Shown: positions 34,629-45,715 of the stretch, one piece after another
Numbering within the stretch: the first letter of the stretch is position 1
Layout of the letters: each line of letters opens with the position of its first letter
Source of the DNA: Marinibacterium profundimaris
Lineage (GTDB): Bacteria > Pseudomonadota > Alphaproteobacteria > Rhodobacterales > Rhodobacteraceae
NCBI RefSeq assembly: GCF_002210095.1
Contig: NZ_AQQR01000001.1
Span: 620,001 to 684,000, forward strand
Length of the DNA: 64,000 nt
Direction: 5' to 3'
Position numbers and translations under genes: made by a program
Notes under the pieces: model-generated
What the model was told of the DNA's origin: nothing
What the model saw: the letters and a program-made list of their open reading frames with translations, nothing else
The model's database searches: none

Positions 34629-35477
34629 ATGTCGGACGGCAAACGCCCCCCTTCCTTCTACGTGCTCACGGCGGTCTTCGCGCTCTTCGTGCTGTTCCTC
34701 TACGGGCCCACCATCACCATCGGGATCCTCAGCTTCCAGGGCCCCGATGGCGGCCTGACCTTCCCGATGCGCGGCGTCTCGCTGCACTGGTTCGACCAGC
34801 TGTTCCAGCAACAGGCCGTAGGCGACATCTGGGGCTCGTTCCGGCGCAGCTTCGTGCTGGGGATGATGGTCATGGTGACCACCGTGGTCCTGTCGGTCAT
34901 GGGCGGGCTCGCCTTCCGCCGCCGCTTTGTCGGCTCGACCGTGCTGTTCTACATCATCATCGCCTCGCTGGTGATCCCGTCGATCCTGGTCTCGCTGGGC
35001 GTCGGCCTGCTGTTCAGCCAGATCCTGGGATGGGAGGTCCACTGGGCCACCTCGGGCTATGGCGCGCAGTTGACATGGACCCTGCCCTTTGGCCTCTTGA
35101 TCATGTTCGCCGTGTTCAACCGCTTCGATCCCTCTTACGAGGAAGCGGCCCGCGACCAGGGGGCAAACCCGTGGCAGGTGTTCCGCCATATCGTGCTGCC
35201 GCTGATCGCGCCGATGCTGATCGGGGTCGCGCTTTTCGGCTTCACGCTCAGCTACGACGAATTCGCCCGGACGCTGATGACCGCCGGCTCGCGCAACACG
35301 CTGCCGCTTGAGATCTACGGGATGACGACCAACGTCACCACGCCGGTGATCTATGCCCTTGGCACGCTGACGACGATCTTCTCCTTCCTCGTGATCGGCA
35401 CCTTCCTGGTGATCGCGGTGGTGGCGCAGAGGCGCCGGGCACGGCTGGCCTCGGACGCGGGCAAGGGAATGGTCTGA
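34629..35477 (+). CDS. ABC transporter permease (PotC-like)
   Basis: Second permease, 282 aa, about six helices. The EAA loop is PSYEEAARDQGANPWQVFRHIVLPLIAPMLIG. It starts 1 nt after the preceding stop and ends 3 nt before the racemase ATG, so transporter and catabolic genes are one transcription unit. Confidence 0.92.
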   Translation: MSDGKRPPSFYVLTAVFALFVLFLYGPTITIGILSFQGPDGGLTFPMRGVSLHWFDQLFQQQAVGDIWGSFRRSFVLGMMVMVTTVVLSVMGGLAFRRRFVGSTVLFYIIIASLVIPSILVSLGVGLLFSQILGWEVHWATSGYGAQLTWTLPFGLLIMFAVFNRFDPSYEEAARDQGANPWQVFRHIVLPLIAPMLIGVALFGFTLSYDEFARTLMTAGSRNTLPLEIYGMTTNVTTPVIYALGTLTTIFSFLVIGTFLVIAVVAQRRRARLASDAGKGMV

Positions 35478-35480
35478 GCC

Positions 35481-36143
35481 ATGACCACGAAGATCAGCGT
35501 CATCAACCCGAACTCAACGGTGTCGATGACCGACAAGATCGCGCAGGCGGCCCGCGAAGCCGCCCCGCCCGACGTCGAGATCGAAGGCCGCACCTGCGCC
35601 GGCTCCCCGCCCTCGATCCAGGGGGCCGCGGATGGCGAACTGGCCGCGCCGCACCTGCTGGCCGAGTTGCAGAAGGCCGAGGCCGAGGGCGCCGATGCCG
35701 TGGTCATTGCCTGTTTCGACGACACGGCGCTGGCGGAGGCGCGCAAGCTCTCCGACCTGCCGATCGTCGGCATCGGAGAGGCCGGCTATCACGCCGCGAT
35801 CCTGATGGGGAAAAAGTTCAGCGTCGTCACGACCCTTTCGGTCTCGGTCCCGGTGCTGGAACAGAACCTTGAGGATTACGGCCTCACCTCGCACTGCCTG
35901 AAGGTGCGCGCGAGCGAAGTGCCCGTGCTCGACCTTGAAAAGGAAGGCTCGGACGCGCGGGCGAAGATCTCGGACGAGATCGGCCGCGCGATCGAGGAAG
36001 ACGGCGCCGAAGCCATCGTGCTGGGCTGTGCCGGCATGGCGGACCTGGCCGCCGCGCTCAGCCAGCACCACGGCGTCCCGGTGATCGACGGCGTCGCAGC
36101 CGCCACCGGGCTGGCCCGCATGCTGATCGGCCTGCGTCCCTGA
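35481..36143 (+). CDS. Asp/Glu/hydantoin racemase
   Basis: Racemase of 220 aa that interconverts D- and L-5-substituted hydantoins. The start ISVINPNSTVSMTDKI is typical of hydantoin racemases, and the two catalytic cysteines are in VVIACFDDT (Cys78) and VLGCAGMADL (Cys183), matching the spacing of the Cys76/Cys181 pair known in that family. It lies between the permease and carbamoylase genes. Confidence 0.9.
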   Translation: MTTKISVINPNSTVSMTDKIAQAAREAAPPDVEIEGRTCAGSPPSIQGAADGELAAPHLLAELQKAEAEGADAVVIACFDDTALAEARKLSDLPIVGIGEAGYHAAILMGKKFSVVTTLSVSVPVLEQNLEDYGLTSHCLKVRASEVPVLDLEKEGSDARAKISDEIGRAIEEDGAEAIVLGCAGMADLAAALSQHHGVPVIDGVAAATGLARMLIGLRP

Positions 36144-36173
36144 GCGGACGGGCCACCCGAGAAGGAGAAAGAG

Positions 36174-37115
36174 ATGTCCCGCTACGTGATGACCGCCTCG
36201 GCCCAGATGGGCCCGATCTCGAAATCCGAGACCCGCGCCGACGCGGTGAAGCGCCTGGTCGAGATGATGCGCGAGGCCAAGGGCCGCGGCTGCGAACTGG
36301 TGGTCTTTACCGAACTTGCGCTGACCACCTTCTTCCCGCGCTGGGTGATCGAGGACGAGGCCGAGCTCGACAGCTACTACGAGACCGAGATGCCGAGCGC
36401 CGCGACCCTGCCGCTGTTCGAGGAAGCGTCGAAGCTCGGCATCGGTTTCTACCTGGGCTACGCCGAGCTGGTGATCGAAAATGGCGTCAAGCGGCGCTAC
36501 AACACCTCGATCCTGGTGGACCAGACCGGCACGATCATCGGCAAGTACCGCAAGGTCCACCTGCCAGGCCACTCCGAACCGCAGGAGGGCCGCGCCTTCC
36601 AACACCTGGAAAAGGCCTATTTCGAACCCGGCGACCTGGGCTTCCCGGTCTGTCGCGGCTTCGGCGGCGTGATGGGCATGGCGATCTGCAACGACCGCCG
36701 CTGGCCCGAAACCTACCGTGTCATGGGCCTGCAGGGCGTCGACATGGTCATGCTGGGCTACAACACCCCCTTCGGCCACACCGGCAAGCACGAAACCGAC
36801 GCGCTGACCAACTTCCACAACCACCTGTCGATGCAGGCCGGCGCCTACCAGAACGCCACCTGGGTCGTGGGCACCGCGAAATGCGGGGACGAGGAAGGCT
36901 CGGTCATGGGCGGGCAATCGGTGATCGTGGCGCCCTCGGGCGAGATCGTCGCGCAATCCTACACGATGGAGGACGAGGTCATCACCGCGAAATGCGACCT
37001 CGACGCCGGCAACATCTACCGCGAGACGGTGTTCAATTTCGAAATCCATCGCCGGCCCGAACATTACGGGCTGATCGTGGAACGCACCGGCGCCGTCCTG
37101 CCGGCTGCGGAATAA
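36174..37115 (+). CDS. N-carbamoyl-D-amino-acid hydrolase
   Basis: Nitrilase-superfamily amidase of 313 aa that releases NH3, CO2 and a D-amino acid from N-carbamoyl-D-amino acids. The catalytic triad sits exactly where the Agrobacterium enzyme has it: Glu47 in [15 protein letters not shown], Lys127 in [10 protein letters not shown] and Cys172 in [11 protein letters not shown]. Length is normal. Preceded by GAAGGAGAAAG. It completes the racemase-hydantoinase-carbamoylase set. Confidence 0.94.
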   Translation: MSRYVMTASAQMGPISKSETRADAVKRLVEMMREAKGRGCELVVFTELALTTFFPRWVIEDEAELDSYYETEMPSAATLPLFEEASKLGIGFYLGYAELVIENGVKRRYNTSILVDQTGTIIGKYRKVHLPGHSEPQEGRAFQHLEKAYFEPGDLGFPVCRGFGGVMGMAICNDRRWPETYRVMGLQGVDMVMLGYNTPFGHTGKHETDALTNFHNHLSMQAGAYQNATWVVGTAKCGDEEGSVMGGQSVIVAPSGEIVAQSYTMEDEVITAKCDLDAGNIYRETVFNFEIHRRPEHYGLIVERTGAVLPAAE

Positions 37116-37140
37116 CCCGCCGAACAATCCGGAGACTACA

Positions 37141-38043
37141 ATGCCCAAGAAGATCATGTGCGCTTTCGGCACCGACATCGACTCGGTTGCCGGCTGGATC
37201 GGTTCCTACGGGGGCGGCGACAGCCCCTCCGACATTCAACGCGGCATCTTCGCGACCGAGGTCGGCATCCCCCGCCTGCTGCGGCTGTTCAAGAAATACG
37301 ACATGCCGACCACCTTCTTCATTCCCGGCCACTCTTTGGAGACCTTCCCGGACCAGATGAAGATGATCGTGGACGCGGGCCACGAGATCGGCGCCCACGG
37401 CTACATGCACGAAAACCCGGTCGCGATGACCCCGCAGCAGGAAGAGGACGTTCTGGTCAAGTCGATCGAGCTGATCGAGGGACTCACAGGCCAGGCGCCC
37501 CGCGGCTATGTCGCCCCCTGGTGGGAGATGTCGAACGTCACCGCCGCGCTGCTGGCCAAGCACGGGTTTTCCTACGACCACAGCCAGATGTACCGCGATT
37601 TCCAGCCCTTCTATGCCCGTGTCGGCGATGAATGGACGGTGATAGACTACACCAAGCAGGCCGGCGAGTGGATGAAGCCGCTCAAGCACGGCAAGGAGGT
37701 CGACCTCGTCGACATCGCCGCCAACTGGTACACCGACGACCTGCCGCCGATGATGTTCATCAAGAAGTCGCCGAACTCGCACGGCTTCGTCGATCCGCAC
37801 GTGATCGAACAGATGTGGAAGGACCAGTTCGACTGGGTCTACCGCGAGATGGACTACGCCGTCTTCGCCTTCACCATCCACCCCGATGTCTCGGGCCGGC
37901 CGCAGGTTCTGCTGATGCTGGAACGGCTGATCGAGTACATGAACGGCCACGAGGGCGTGGAATGGATGAAGTTCGAGGACATCGCCGCGGATTTCCGCGC
38001 GCGCTACCCGTTCGACAGCGACAAGCGCCCCGAGGTGATCTGA
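37141..38043 (+). CDS. Polysaccharide deacetylase-family (NodB/PuuE-like) hydrolase
   Basis: Carbohydrate-esterase-4-fold hydrolase of 300 aa. The N-terminal metal Asp region is [11 protein letters not shown], the HxxxH metal motif is [13 protein letters not shown], and [12 protein letters not shown] carries the next motif. Family members of the PuuE type act on cyclic ureides such as allantoin rather than sugars, so here it may be a metal-dependent hydantoinase or related amidohydrolase; the catabolic operon supports that. Its stop shares a base with the next ATG. Confidence 0.85.
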   Translation: MPKKIMCAFGTDIDSVAGWIGSYGGGDSPSDIQRGIFATEVGIPRLLRLFKKYDMPTTFFIPGHSLETFPDQMKMIVDAGHEIGAHGYMHENPVAMTPQQEEDVLVKSIELIEGLTGQAPRGYVAPWWEMSNVTAALLAKHGFSYDHSQMYRDFQPFYARVGDEWTVIDYTKQAGEWMKPLKHGKEVDLVDIAANWYTDDLPPMMFIKKSPNSHGFVDPHVIEQMWKDQFDWVYREMDYAVFAFTIHPDVSGRPQVLLMLERLIEYMNGHEGVEWMKFEDIAADFRARYPFDSDKRPEVI

Positions 38044-38336
38044 TGTGCTCCTCCTGCGGCTTCCCCTCGGCCCCCGGTCACTGGACCGAGGCCGGGGCGA
38101 CCACGCCGGGGGACCGGATGCGGGCACGGCTGCGGCGGGCGCAGGCGGCGACGGTGCTGCTGAGGCCCTTCGGCCTGTCGGCCCGCGACGATGGCGCGGT
38201 GCCGGGTGTGCAGCTGTCGTCGGCCTTCGGCGCGACCGAGATCGTGCCGGATTTCGACGCCGTCTGGTCGGCCGCGGCGCGCATGGCCGGCAAGCCCATC
38301 GACCCGCTGAGCGACCGTTTCCTCGGTGACCGCTGA
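38043..38336 (+). CDS. Small CxxC-containing protein of unknown function
   Basis: 97 aa, translationally coupled to the deacetylase gene (TGATG) and overlapping the downstream GTPase gene by 11 nt. The N-terminus [18 protein letters not shown] has two cysteines and a nearby His that could bind a metal; the rest is hydrophilic with no recognisable domain. I do not know the family. Wedged between a metal hydrolase and a CobW-type metallochaperone, a role in metal delivery to the deacetylase is a reasonable but untested guess. Confidence 0.72.
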   Translation: MCSSCGFPSAPGHWTEAGATTPGDRMRARLRRAQAATVLLRPFGLSARDDGAVPGVQLSSAFGATEIVPDFDAVWSAAARMAGKPIDPLSDRFLGDR

Positions 38337-39279
38337 GCCCGGCGCAGACCGGCTGAAACTGGTGATTGTCGGCGGCTACCTGGGCGCCGGCAAATCCACC
38401 TGGCTGCGCCACCAGCTCTACGCCGGCGCCTTCCCCAATGCCCATCTGATCATCAACGAGGCCGCCGAGCTGGCCGTGGACGACGCCATATTCGGCGCGC
38501 GCTATCCCCTCACGCTTCTGTCAGGAGGCTGCGCCTGCTGCGAGGGACAGGCTGCCTTCCTGACATCCCTGCGTCAGCTGTGCGATGACAGAAGCCGCGC
38601 GGCCGGACCGCAGGGACGGACAAGCATCGCCGTGCTGGAAACCTCGGGCCTCGCCGATCCCGCCGCCATCGCCGCCAGCCTGCGCGCCGATCCGATGCTG
38701 GCCTTCCACCTGGCCCTGTCCGAGATCATCGTGCTGGTCGACGCCCGCAATGCCGCGGCCCAGCTCTCAGCCGATCCGCTGGGACGGGCGCAGATCGAGG
38801 CCGCCGACCGGCTTGTGATCACAAAGTCCGACCTCGCGCCCCCGTCTGACACCGCCCGCCTTGTCGCGACGCTGCAGCGCCTCAACCCGGGCGCCACGAT
38901 CACCGCCGAAACCCGGGGAGAGCCGGTGCCCCTGCCCGACGCCACCGGCGCCGATCCCCTGCCGCTCGCCGATCACGCGACCGCGCCGATCCGGCCCGTC
39001 CAGATCGACCTGCCCAAGGGGCTTGACTGGGCCTCCTTCGCCGTCTGGCTCTCGGCCCTGCTGGCGGCCCATGGCGACGACATCGTGCGCGTCAAGGGCA
39101 CGGTCCGCACCCCCGCCGGGCGCCTCTTGCTGCAGGGCATCCGCGATCATGTCCAGCCGCCCGAGATCCTGCCAGACAGCGACATGGCCCGCGACGGCAC
39201 CATCGTCCTCATCGGCCGCGAAATCGATGCCGACCGCGTGACCCGGTCGCTTACCCGGTTCGCCGGGGATCTTTTGTGA
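38326..39279 (+). CDS. CobW/P47K-family G3E GTPase (metallochaperone type)
   Basis: GTPase of 317 aa. Walker A is VGGYLGAGKSTWL (residues 15-27), the metal-binding CxCC motif is GGCACCEGQ, and TKSD is the G4 motif. The C-terminal CobW domain is short. G3E GTPases insert or deliver metals (Zn, Co, Ni) to target enzymes. It starts at GTG 38326 inside the end of the preceding gene. Being last in the hydantoin operon, it most plausibly serves the deacetylase-family hydrolase. Confidence 0.87.
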   Translation: MTAEPGADRLKLVIVGGYLGAGKSTWLRHQLYAGAFPNAHLIINEAAELAVDDAIFGARYPLTLLSGGCACCEGQAAFLTSLRQLCDDRSRAAGPQGRTSIAVLETSGLADPAAIAASLRADPMLAFHLALSEIIVLVDARNAAAQLSADPLGRAQIEAADRLVITKSDLAPPSDTARLVATLQRLNPGATITAETRGEPVPLPDATGADPLPLADHATAPIRPVQIDLPKGLDWASFAVWLSALLAAHGDDIVRVKGTVRTPAGRLLLQGIRDHVQPPEILPDSDMARDGTIVLIGREIDADRVTRSLTRFAGDLL

Positions 39280-39562
39280 TCACATCCGGCGCGCGCAAGG
39301 CCTCCGCACAGGGCGCACCCGGGCCGGATGGCCAGAGAACCGTCCCCAGGTGCCGCGCAAGACGCGGCATTCCCGCGCAATCGCCGCCTTCCGGTCCCTG
39401 CGAGCGCCAACAGCCCCGCGCATCACGTTGATCCCGCCGCGCCGCCCCGATAAGAGCGGTGCCAAGACCTGTTAACCGGAATCCCCCTGCGGCCCGACGC
39501 CCCGACACGACGGCCCGGCCCGCAGGACCCAGCCACCCGAAGTTGAAAAAAGGGAACACACC

Positions 39563-41770
<2,208 letters not shown>

Positions 41771-41795
41771 TCCGGCCGCCCCCCTGAAGACCAAA

Positions 41796-41829
41796 GGCCG
41801 CCCGCTTGCCGTGGGCGGCCTTTTCCTTT
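41796..41829 (+). terminator. Rho-independent terminator of icd
   Basis: GGCCGCCC (41796-41803) pairs with GGGCGGCC (41813-41820), a perfect 8-bp stem with a 9-nt loop, followed by TTTTCCTTT. It lies 26 bp after the icd stop. Confidence 0.88.
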
Positions 41830-41889
41830 GCCCCGCGGCGGGCGCCGTCGCTTAGTATGCCCTGGCGTGGCCTGCTCCCTACGCCCGGC

Positions 41890-42771
41890 TCACTGGGCCT
41901 CGATGATGGCGGTGACCGAGATCGGCTTGCCGTCCTTCGCGTAGATCCTGTGATCGTTGGTGTTCAGCGTCACCCGTACGGTATAGCGCCCGGGCAGCAG
42001 CGCCCCGATACGGGCGTCGCGCTGGTAGAGCCGCTGCAGTTTCAACCCGTCGAGATAGAGATGCGCGTGCCCCACCCCGGGCACGTGCGGCCCGTCGGCG
42101 AGATCCTCGTTGAAGGTGAAATTCTCCGTCTCCACCCGCAGGACCCAGCCGTCGCCATCCGGCGTGGCCGTCAGGGCAAGGTCCGGCGCAGGCCGGTCGC
42201 CCGGCACCGGGGCCAGCGTGTCATGCGCCTTGCCGGGCATCGCGTGGCCGGCATGATCGCTCATCCCGCCCGAGGCCATCGGCGCGGCGATGTCGCCCAC
42301 ACTCTCTGCCTGTGATCCGGCCTTGGCGGGCGTCGGCGCCGGTCCGGCCACGCGGGCCTGGGTGGTGACCGGCCCCGCGCCTTCGAAGGTCAGGGTCAGG
42401 GGCACCAACTGACCGGGGGCGAAGGGGCCCTGCCCTTCGAGCAGGATATAGGCCCCGTCCTCGGAGAGCTGCGGGCTGGTGCCGGCGGGGATCGGCAGCG
42501 CCGTCGTGCCCTCGATCGACACGATCCGCGCCGCCTGGCCGGCGCCTTCGGCCGACACCAGCCGGTCGGGCCCGCCGCTGTTGCCGATCTGCAGCGTCAC
42601 GACCGGACCGCCCGGCCCGTCCTCGATCCGGGCACCGGAGAGCAGCAGATGCGCCGCCGGCGGCGGCCGCAAGAGCAGCCAGGCACCGGCCACAAGTGCC
42701 AGGAAAAGAAGCCCCGCGGCCAGCCGTTTCACCCCTGTCATCCCCAACGCCCCGCGATATTGTTCCCGCAT
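41890..42771 (-). CDS. Membrane-anchored periplasmic protein with a PCuAC-like domain and Met/His-rich linker
   Basis: Protein of 293 aa: an N-terminal helix (~15-35), a domain (~41-142) resembling the copper chaperone PCuAC/DUF461 (LLLSGARIEDG...VTLQIGNSGGPDRLVSAEG...LPIPAGTSPQLSEDGAYILLEGQ...LVPLTLTFEGAGPVTTQARV), a linker with MASGGMSDHAGHAMPGKAHD (165-184), and a C-terminal domain (~195-293) with GHAHLYLDGLKLQRLY. The usual PCuAC His/Met ligands are absent from the domain. Function unknown, copper handling plausible. The start could be ATG 42771 or ATG 42741; neither has a strong ribosome binding site. Confidence 0.72.
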   Translation of the reverse strand: MREQYRGALGMTGVKRLAAGLLFLALVAGAWLLLRPPPAAHLLLSGARIEDGPGGPVVTLQIGNSGGPDRLVSAEGAGQAARIVSIEGTTALPIPAGTSPQLSEDGAYILLEGQGPFAPGQLVPLTLTFEGAGPVTTQARVAGPAPTPAKAGSQAESVGDIAAPMASGGMSDHAGHAMPGKAHDTLAPVPGDRPAPDLALTATPDGDGWVLRVETENFTFNEDLADGPHVPGVGHAHLYLDGLKLQRLYQRDARIGALLPGRYTVRVTLNTNDHRIYAKDGKPISVTAIIEAQ

Positions 42772-42801
42772 GTCCGGGAAAATTATACATCGGATCCAAC
42801 C

Positions 42802-44205
42802 ATGTGGGCAGGAATGACAGGGATCAAGCGTTTGGCGGCCCTCGGGGCCATGACATCTGCGGCACCGGCTTGGGCGCATACGTCCGAGGGTGGCTTTGTC
42901 CTGCTGCTGCCCACGGACCTTTATGCCGCCGGCGGGGTGATCGCCGTGGCGGCGACGGTGATTCTTCTGGCGCTGCTGCCGGGCGGCGCCGCTGAGCGGA
43001 TGCTGCGGCCCGTCGGTTTGATGCGCCTGCCCCGGACGCCCGTCGCCTGGCGCCACGTGACAAGCCTTTGCGCGGCGATGCTTCTGGTCTTCGCGCTCTG
43101 GGCCGGACAGGCGGGGCCGCGCGATCCGCTGGCCAATCCGCTGCCGCTGCTGGTCTGGAGCGTGTTCTGGATCGCGATGGTGACGCTGCAGGGGCTCTTG
43201 GGCAACCACTGGCGCTGGACCAGTCCCTGGACCGCGCCGGCGGCTCTGTTGCGCTGGCTTCTGGGGCCGCCGGTGCTGCGGTATCCCCGGAGGCTGGGCC
43301 ATGCGCCGGCGATCGTGACCTTCCTGGGCTTCGCGGCGATCCTGCTGGCGGACGTGGCGCCGTCGGATCCGGCGCGTCTGGCGGGCTACGTGGCGGTCTA
43401 CGCGGTTCTGACGCTGGGGCTTTGCGCGCTGTTCGGGCCGGCCTGGCTTGTGCGGGGCGAAGGGCTGACGGTGCTGATGCGGGCCTATGCGCGGGTCGCG
43501 CTCGTCGGACGCTCGCGCGGCCGCCTCGCCATCGGCCTGCCCGGCTGGCGCGTGATGACCGGGCCGCGGGTGTCCATGGGGCTGGCGCTGTTCATGGTGA
43601 TCCTGCTGGGCACCGGAAGTTTCGACGGGCTGAACGAGACCTTCTGGTGGTTCGGCCGGATCGGCATCAACCCGCTGGAATTTCCCGGCCGCTCCGCCGT
43701 CATCGGATCCAGCCTTGGCGGCCTGCTCGGCGCCAATATCGCGCTGCTGGCGGTCTTCGCGCTGTCGCTTTTGCTGGGGCTGAGGCTGGCGGGCAGCGCC
43801 ATGGGGCTGGCAGAGGCCTTTCGCCTCTTCGCGCCCGCGTTGCTGCCCATCGCGCTTGGCTACCATGTCGCCCATTACCTGAGCGCGGCCCTGGTCGAGG
43901 CGCAATATGCGCTGGCCGCGCTCAACGATCCCCTGGCCCGGGGGCAGGATCTGCTGGGGCTGGGACAGGTCCAGGTGACCACCGGCTTCTTCAACGAACA
44001 GGGCTCCGTCCGCCGGATCTTCCTGGCGCAGGCCGGCGCCGTGGTGCTGGGCCATGTGACAGCGATCCTGCTGGCCCATGCACTGGCCGTGCGCGCCTTC
44101 GGCACCTCGCGCCGCGCCGCGCTAAGCCAGGCGCCTCTTGCAATTTTCATGATCGCCTACACGCTTTTCGGACTGTGGTTGCTTGCCTCCCCGCGCGGGG
44201 TCTGA
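42802..44205 (+). CDS. Polytopic membrane protein of unknown function
   Basis: 467 aa. It starts with a signal-like segment (GIKRLAALGAMTSAAPAWAHTSEGGFVLLLPTDLYAAGG) ending in a possible AWA-H cleavage site with a free N-terminal His, followed by ten or so hydrophobic helices including WIAMVTLQGLLGNHWRWTSPWTAP and ALGYHVAHYLSAALVEAQYALAALNDPLARG. I recognise this only as an uncharacterised bacterial membrane family. ATG 42802 has GGAT 6 nt upstream; ATG 42814 is possible. It is divergent from the copper-type protein and lies 101 bp before the ABC importer genes on the same strand. Confidence 0.7.
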   Translation: MWAGMTGIKRLAALGAMTSAAPAWAHTSEGGFVLLLPTDLYAAGGVIAVAATVILLALLPGGAAERMLRPVGLMRLPRTPVAWRHVTSLCAAMLLVFALWAGQAGPRDPLANPLPLLVWSVFWIAMVTLQGLLGNHWRWTSPWTAPAALLRWLLGPPVLRYPRRLGHAPAIVTFLGFAAILLADVAPSDPARLAGYVAVYAVLTLGLCALFGPAWLVRGEGLTVLMRAYARVALVGRSRGRLAIGLPGWRVMTGPRVSMGLALFMVILLGTGSFDGLNETFWWFGRIGINPLEFPGRSAVIGSSLGGLLGANIALLAVFALSLLLGLRLAGSAMGLAEAFRLFAPALLPIALGYHVAHYLSAALVEAQYALAALNDPLARGQDLLGLGQVQVTTGFFNEQGSVRRIFLAQAGAVVLGHVTAILLAHALAVRAFGTSRRAALSQAPLAIFMIAYTLFGLWLLASPRGV

Positions 44206-44306
44206 GGAAAAGGCTGGACAGGCCGCCCCCCGCGACGCAGGCTCTGCCGCGAAGAGGCCCGCCAGCGGCCCCAGGACCAGTGACCGACAGACAGGGAGCG
44301 CAACGC

Positions 44307-45581
44307 ATGACGCTGAAACCAACGGATCTTACGCGCCGGGGCGCATTGAAGGGCCTTGGCGCCGCCGCCACCCTGCCGCTCTGGACCCGCTATGCCGGCG
44401 CACAAAGCGCCGAGCCGATCAAGATCGGGTTCCAGGTCCACCGCACCGGCATCGGCGCCGCCTACGGCCGCTGGTACGACCGCACCACCCAGGCCGCCGT
44501 GGCCATGATCAACGAGGCCGGCGGCATCAACGGCCGCCCCGTCGAGATCATCGCCGAGGATGACGGCACCGACGCCAAGCGCGGCGCCGAGGTGATCGAG
44601 AAATTCGCCACCCAGCACAATTGCGACATCGCCTACGGCACGCTGTTCAGCCACGTCGTCATCGGCTCCGCCCCCCGCGCGGGCGAGCTGAAGCTGCCCT
44701 ATTTCGTGGTCTCCGAAGGCCATCACGTGGCCTCGGGCATGCTGAACCGCTACACGCTGCAGCCCGGCATCACCGACGTCAAAAGCCAGGTGCAGGCGAT
44801 GGCGCCCTTCATCACCGACCAGCTTGGCAAGAAGGTCACGATGATCTTCCCCGATTACGGCTTCGGCTATGACCACCGCGACAATCTGGTCCCCGCCATC
44901 GAGGCCAACGGCGGCGAAGTGATCGAGCTGATCGCGATCCCGCCGACCGAGACCTCGTTCACCAAGTATTTCCCCAAGATCCCCCGCGAGACCGAGGTGC
45001 TCTACCACGTGATGGTCGGCCCCGCCGTGCTGACCTTCGTCAAGGAGCTGGGCGAATTCTTCGGCCCGCAGGCGCCCGAGATCTTCGGCTTCATCGACTC
45101 GCTGGAGGCGGTGAACATCGGCTCGCCCGGGCTTGAATTCCTCGAAGGCACCTATTTCTGGGAGGGCATGTGCCGCCACGCGCAGCCCGATCAGTCCGAG
45201 TTCGAGACGCTCTATCGCGAGAAGGTCGGCGTGGACGATCGCGGCGCCTCGCTGGCCGATCCGAAGGACGTGTCGACCTATGCGCACATGTTCGGCTGCT
45301 GGGAGACGCTGAACGTGATCAAGGCGGGGATGGAGGCCTCCGGCTACAGCGGCCCGTCGGACCGTGCCGCGCTGATCGAGGCGGTCGAGGCGATGACCGA
45401 CATGCCCGAGGGGGTCGAACATCCGCAGGGGCCGAAGCTGTTCAACGGCAAGACCCACCAGGTCTTCGGCCAGCAATACATCAGCCAGGTGCAGGACGGC
45501 GTCCTGACCAGGGTGCACACGACCTCCATCGAGGACGGGATGTACCCCGACGAGGTCGATTACACGACGCAGAGCTTCTGA
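44307..45581 (+). CDS. Branched-chain amino acid/urea-type ABC substrate-binding protein
   Basis: Periplasmic binding protein of 424 aa, Peripla_BP_6 type. A twin-arginine-like signal (LTRRGALKGLGAAATLPLWTRYAGAQS) precedes the mature IKIGFQVHRTGIGAAYGRWYDRTTQAAVAMINEAGGINGRPVEIIAEDDGTDAKRGAEV, the family hallmark. It heads a binding protein-permease-permease-ATPase-ATPase set. Ligand unknown: the pocket cannot be read, and the enzymes downstream do not point to one compound. Confidence 0.9.
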   Translation: MTLKPTDLTRRGALKGLGAAATLPLWTRYAGAQSAEPIKIGFQVHRTGIGAAYGRWYDRTTQAAVAMINEAGGINGRPVEIIAEDDGTDAKRGAEVIEKFATQHNCDIAYGTLFSHVVIGSAPRAGELKLPYFVVSEGHHVASGMLNRYTLQPGITDVKSQVQAMAPFITDQLGKKVTMIFPDYGFGYDHRDNLVPAIEANGGEVIELIAIPPTETSFTKYFPKIPRETEVLYHVMVGPAVLTFVKELGEFFGPQAPEIFGFIDSLEAVNIGSPGLEFLEGTYFWEGMCRHAQPDQSEFETLYREKVGVDDRGASLADPKDVSTYAHMFGCWETLNVIKAGMEASGYSGPSDRAALIEAVEAMTDMPEGVEHPQGPKLFNGKTHQVFGQQYISQVQDGVLTRVHTTSIEDGMYPDEVDYTTQSF

Positions 45582-45715
45582 TCGGCAGGGGGCCGCCGGG
45601 CCCCGCTCCGGCCGCGGGCGCCCCCCGCGGCCGGGTCGCGAGACGGGCCGGCAACGGCCCGGCAAGCCCCGCGCCCCCTTTCGCCCGACGGAACGCCCCA
45701 AGCAGAACGACCTGA

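Noticed and set aside
31362-35477. A true spermidine/putrescine transporter
   Set aside because: The subunits are of PotABCD type, but they are co-transcribed with racemase, carbamoylase and hydrolase genes, so I did not assign polyamines as the cargo.
42780-44079. An upstream extension of the copper-type minus-strand gene into the membrane-protein gene
   Set aside because: The extra ~440 residues are Arg/Gln/His-rich antisense sequence; the signal-like helix shows the real N-terminus near 42771 or 42741.
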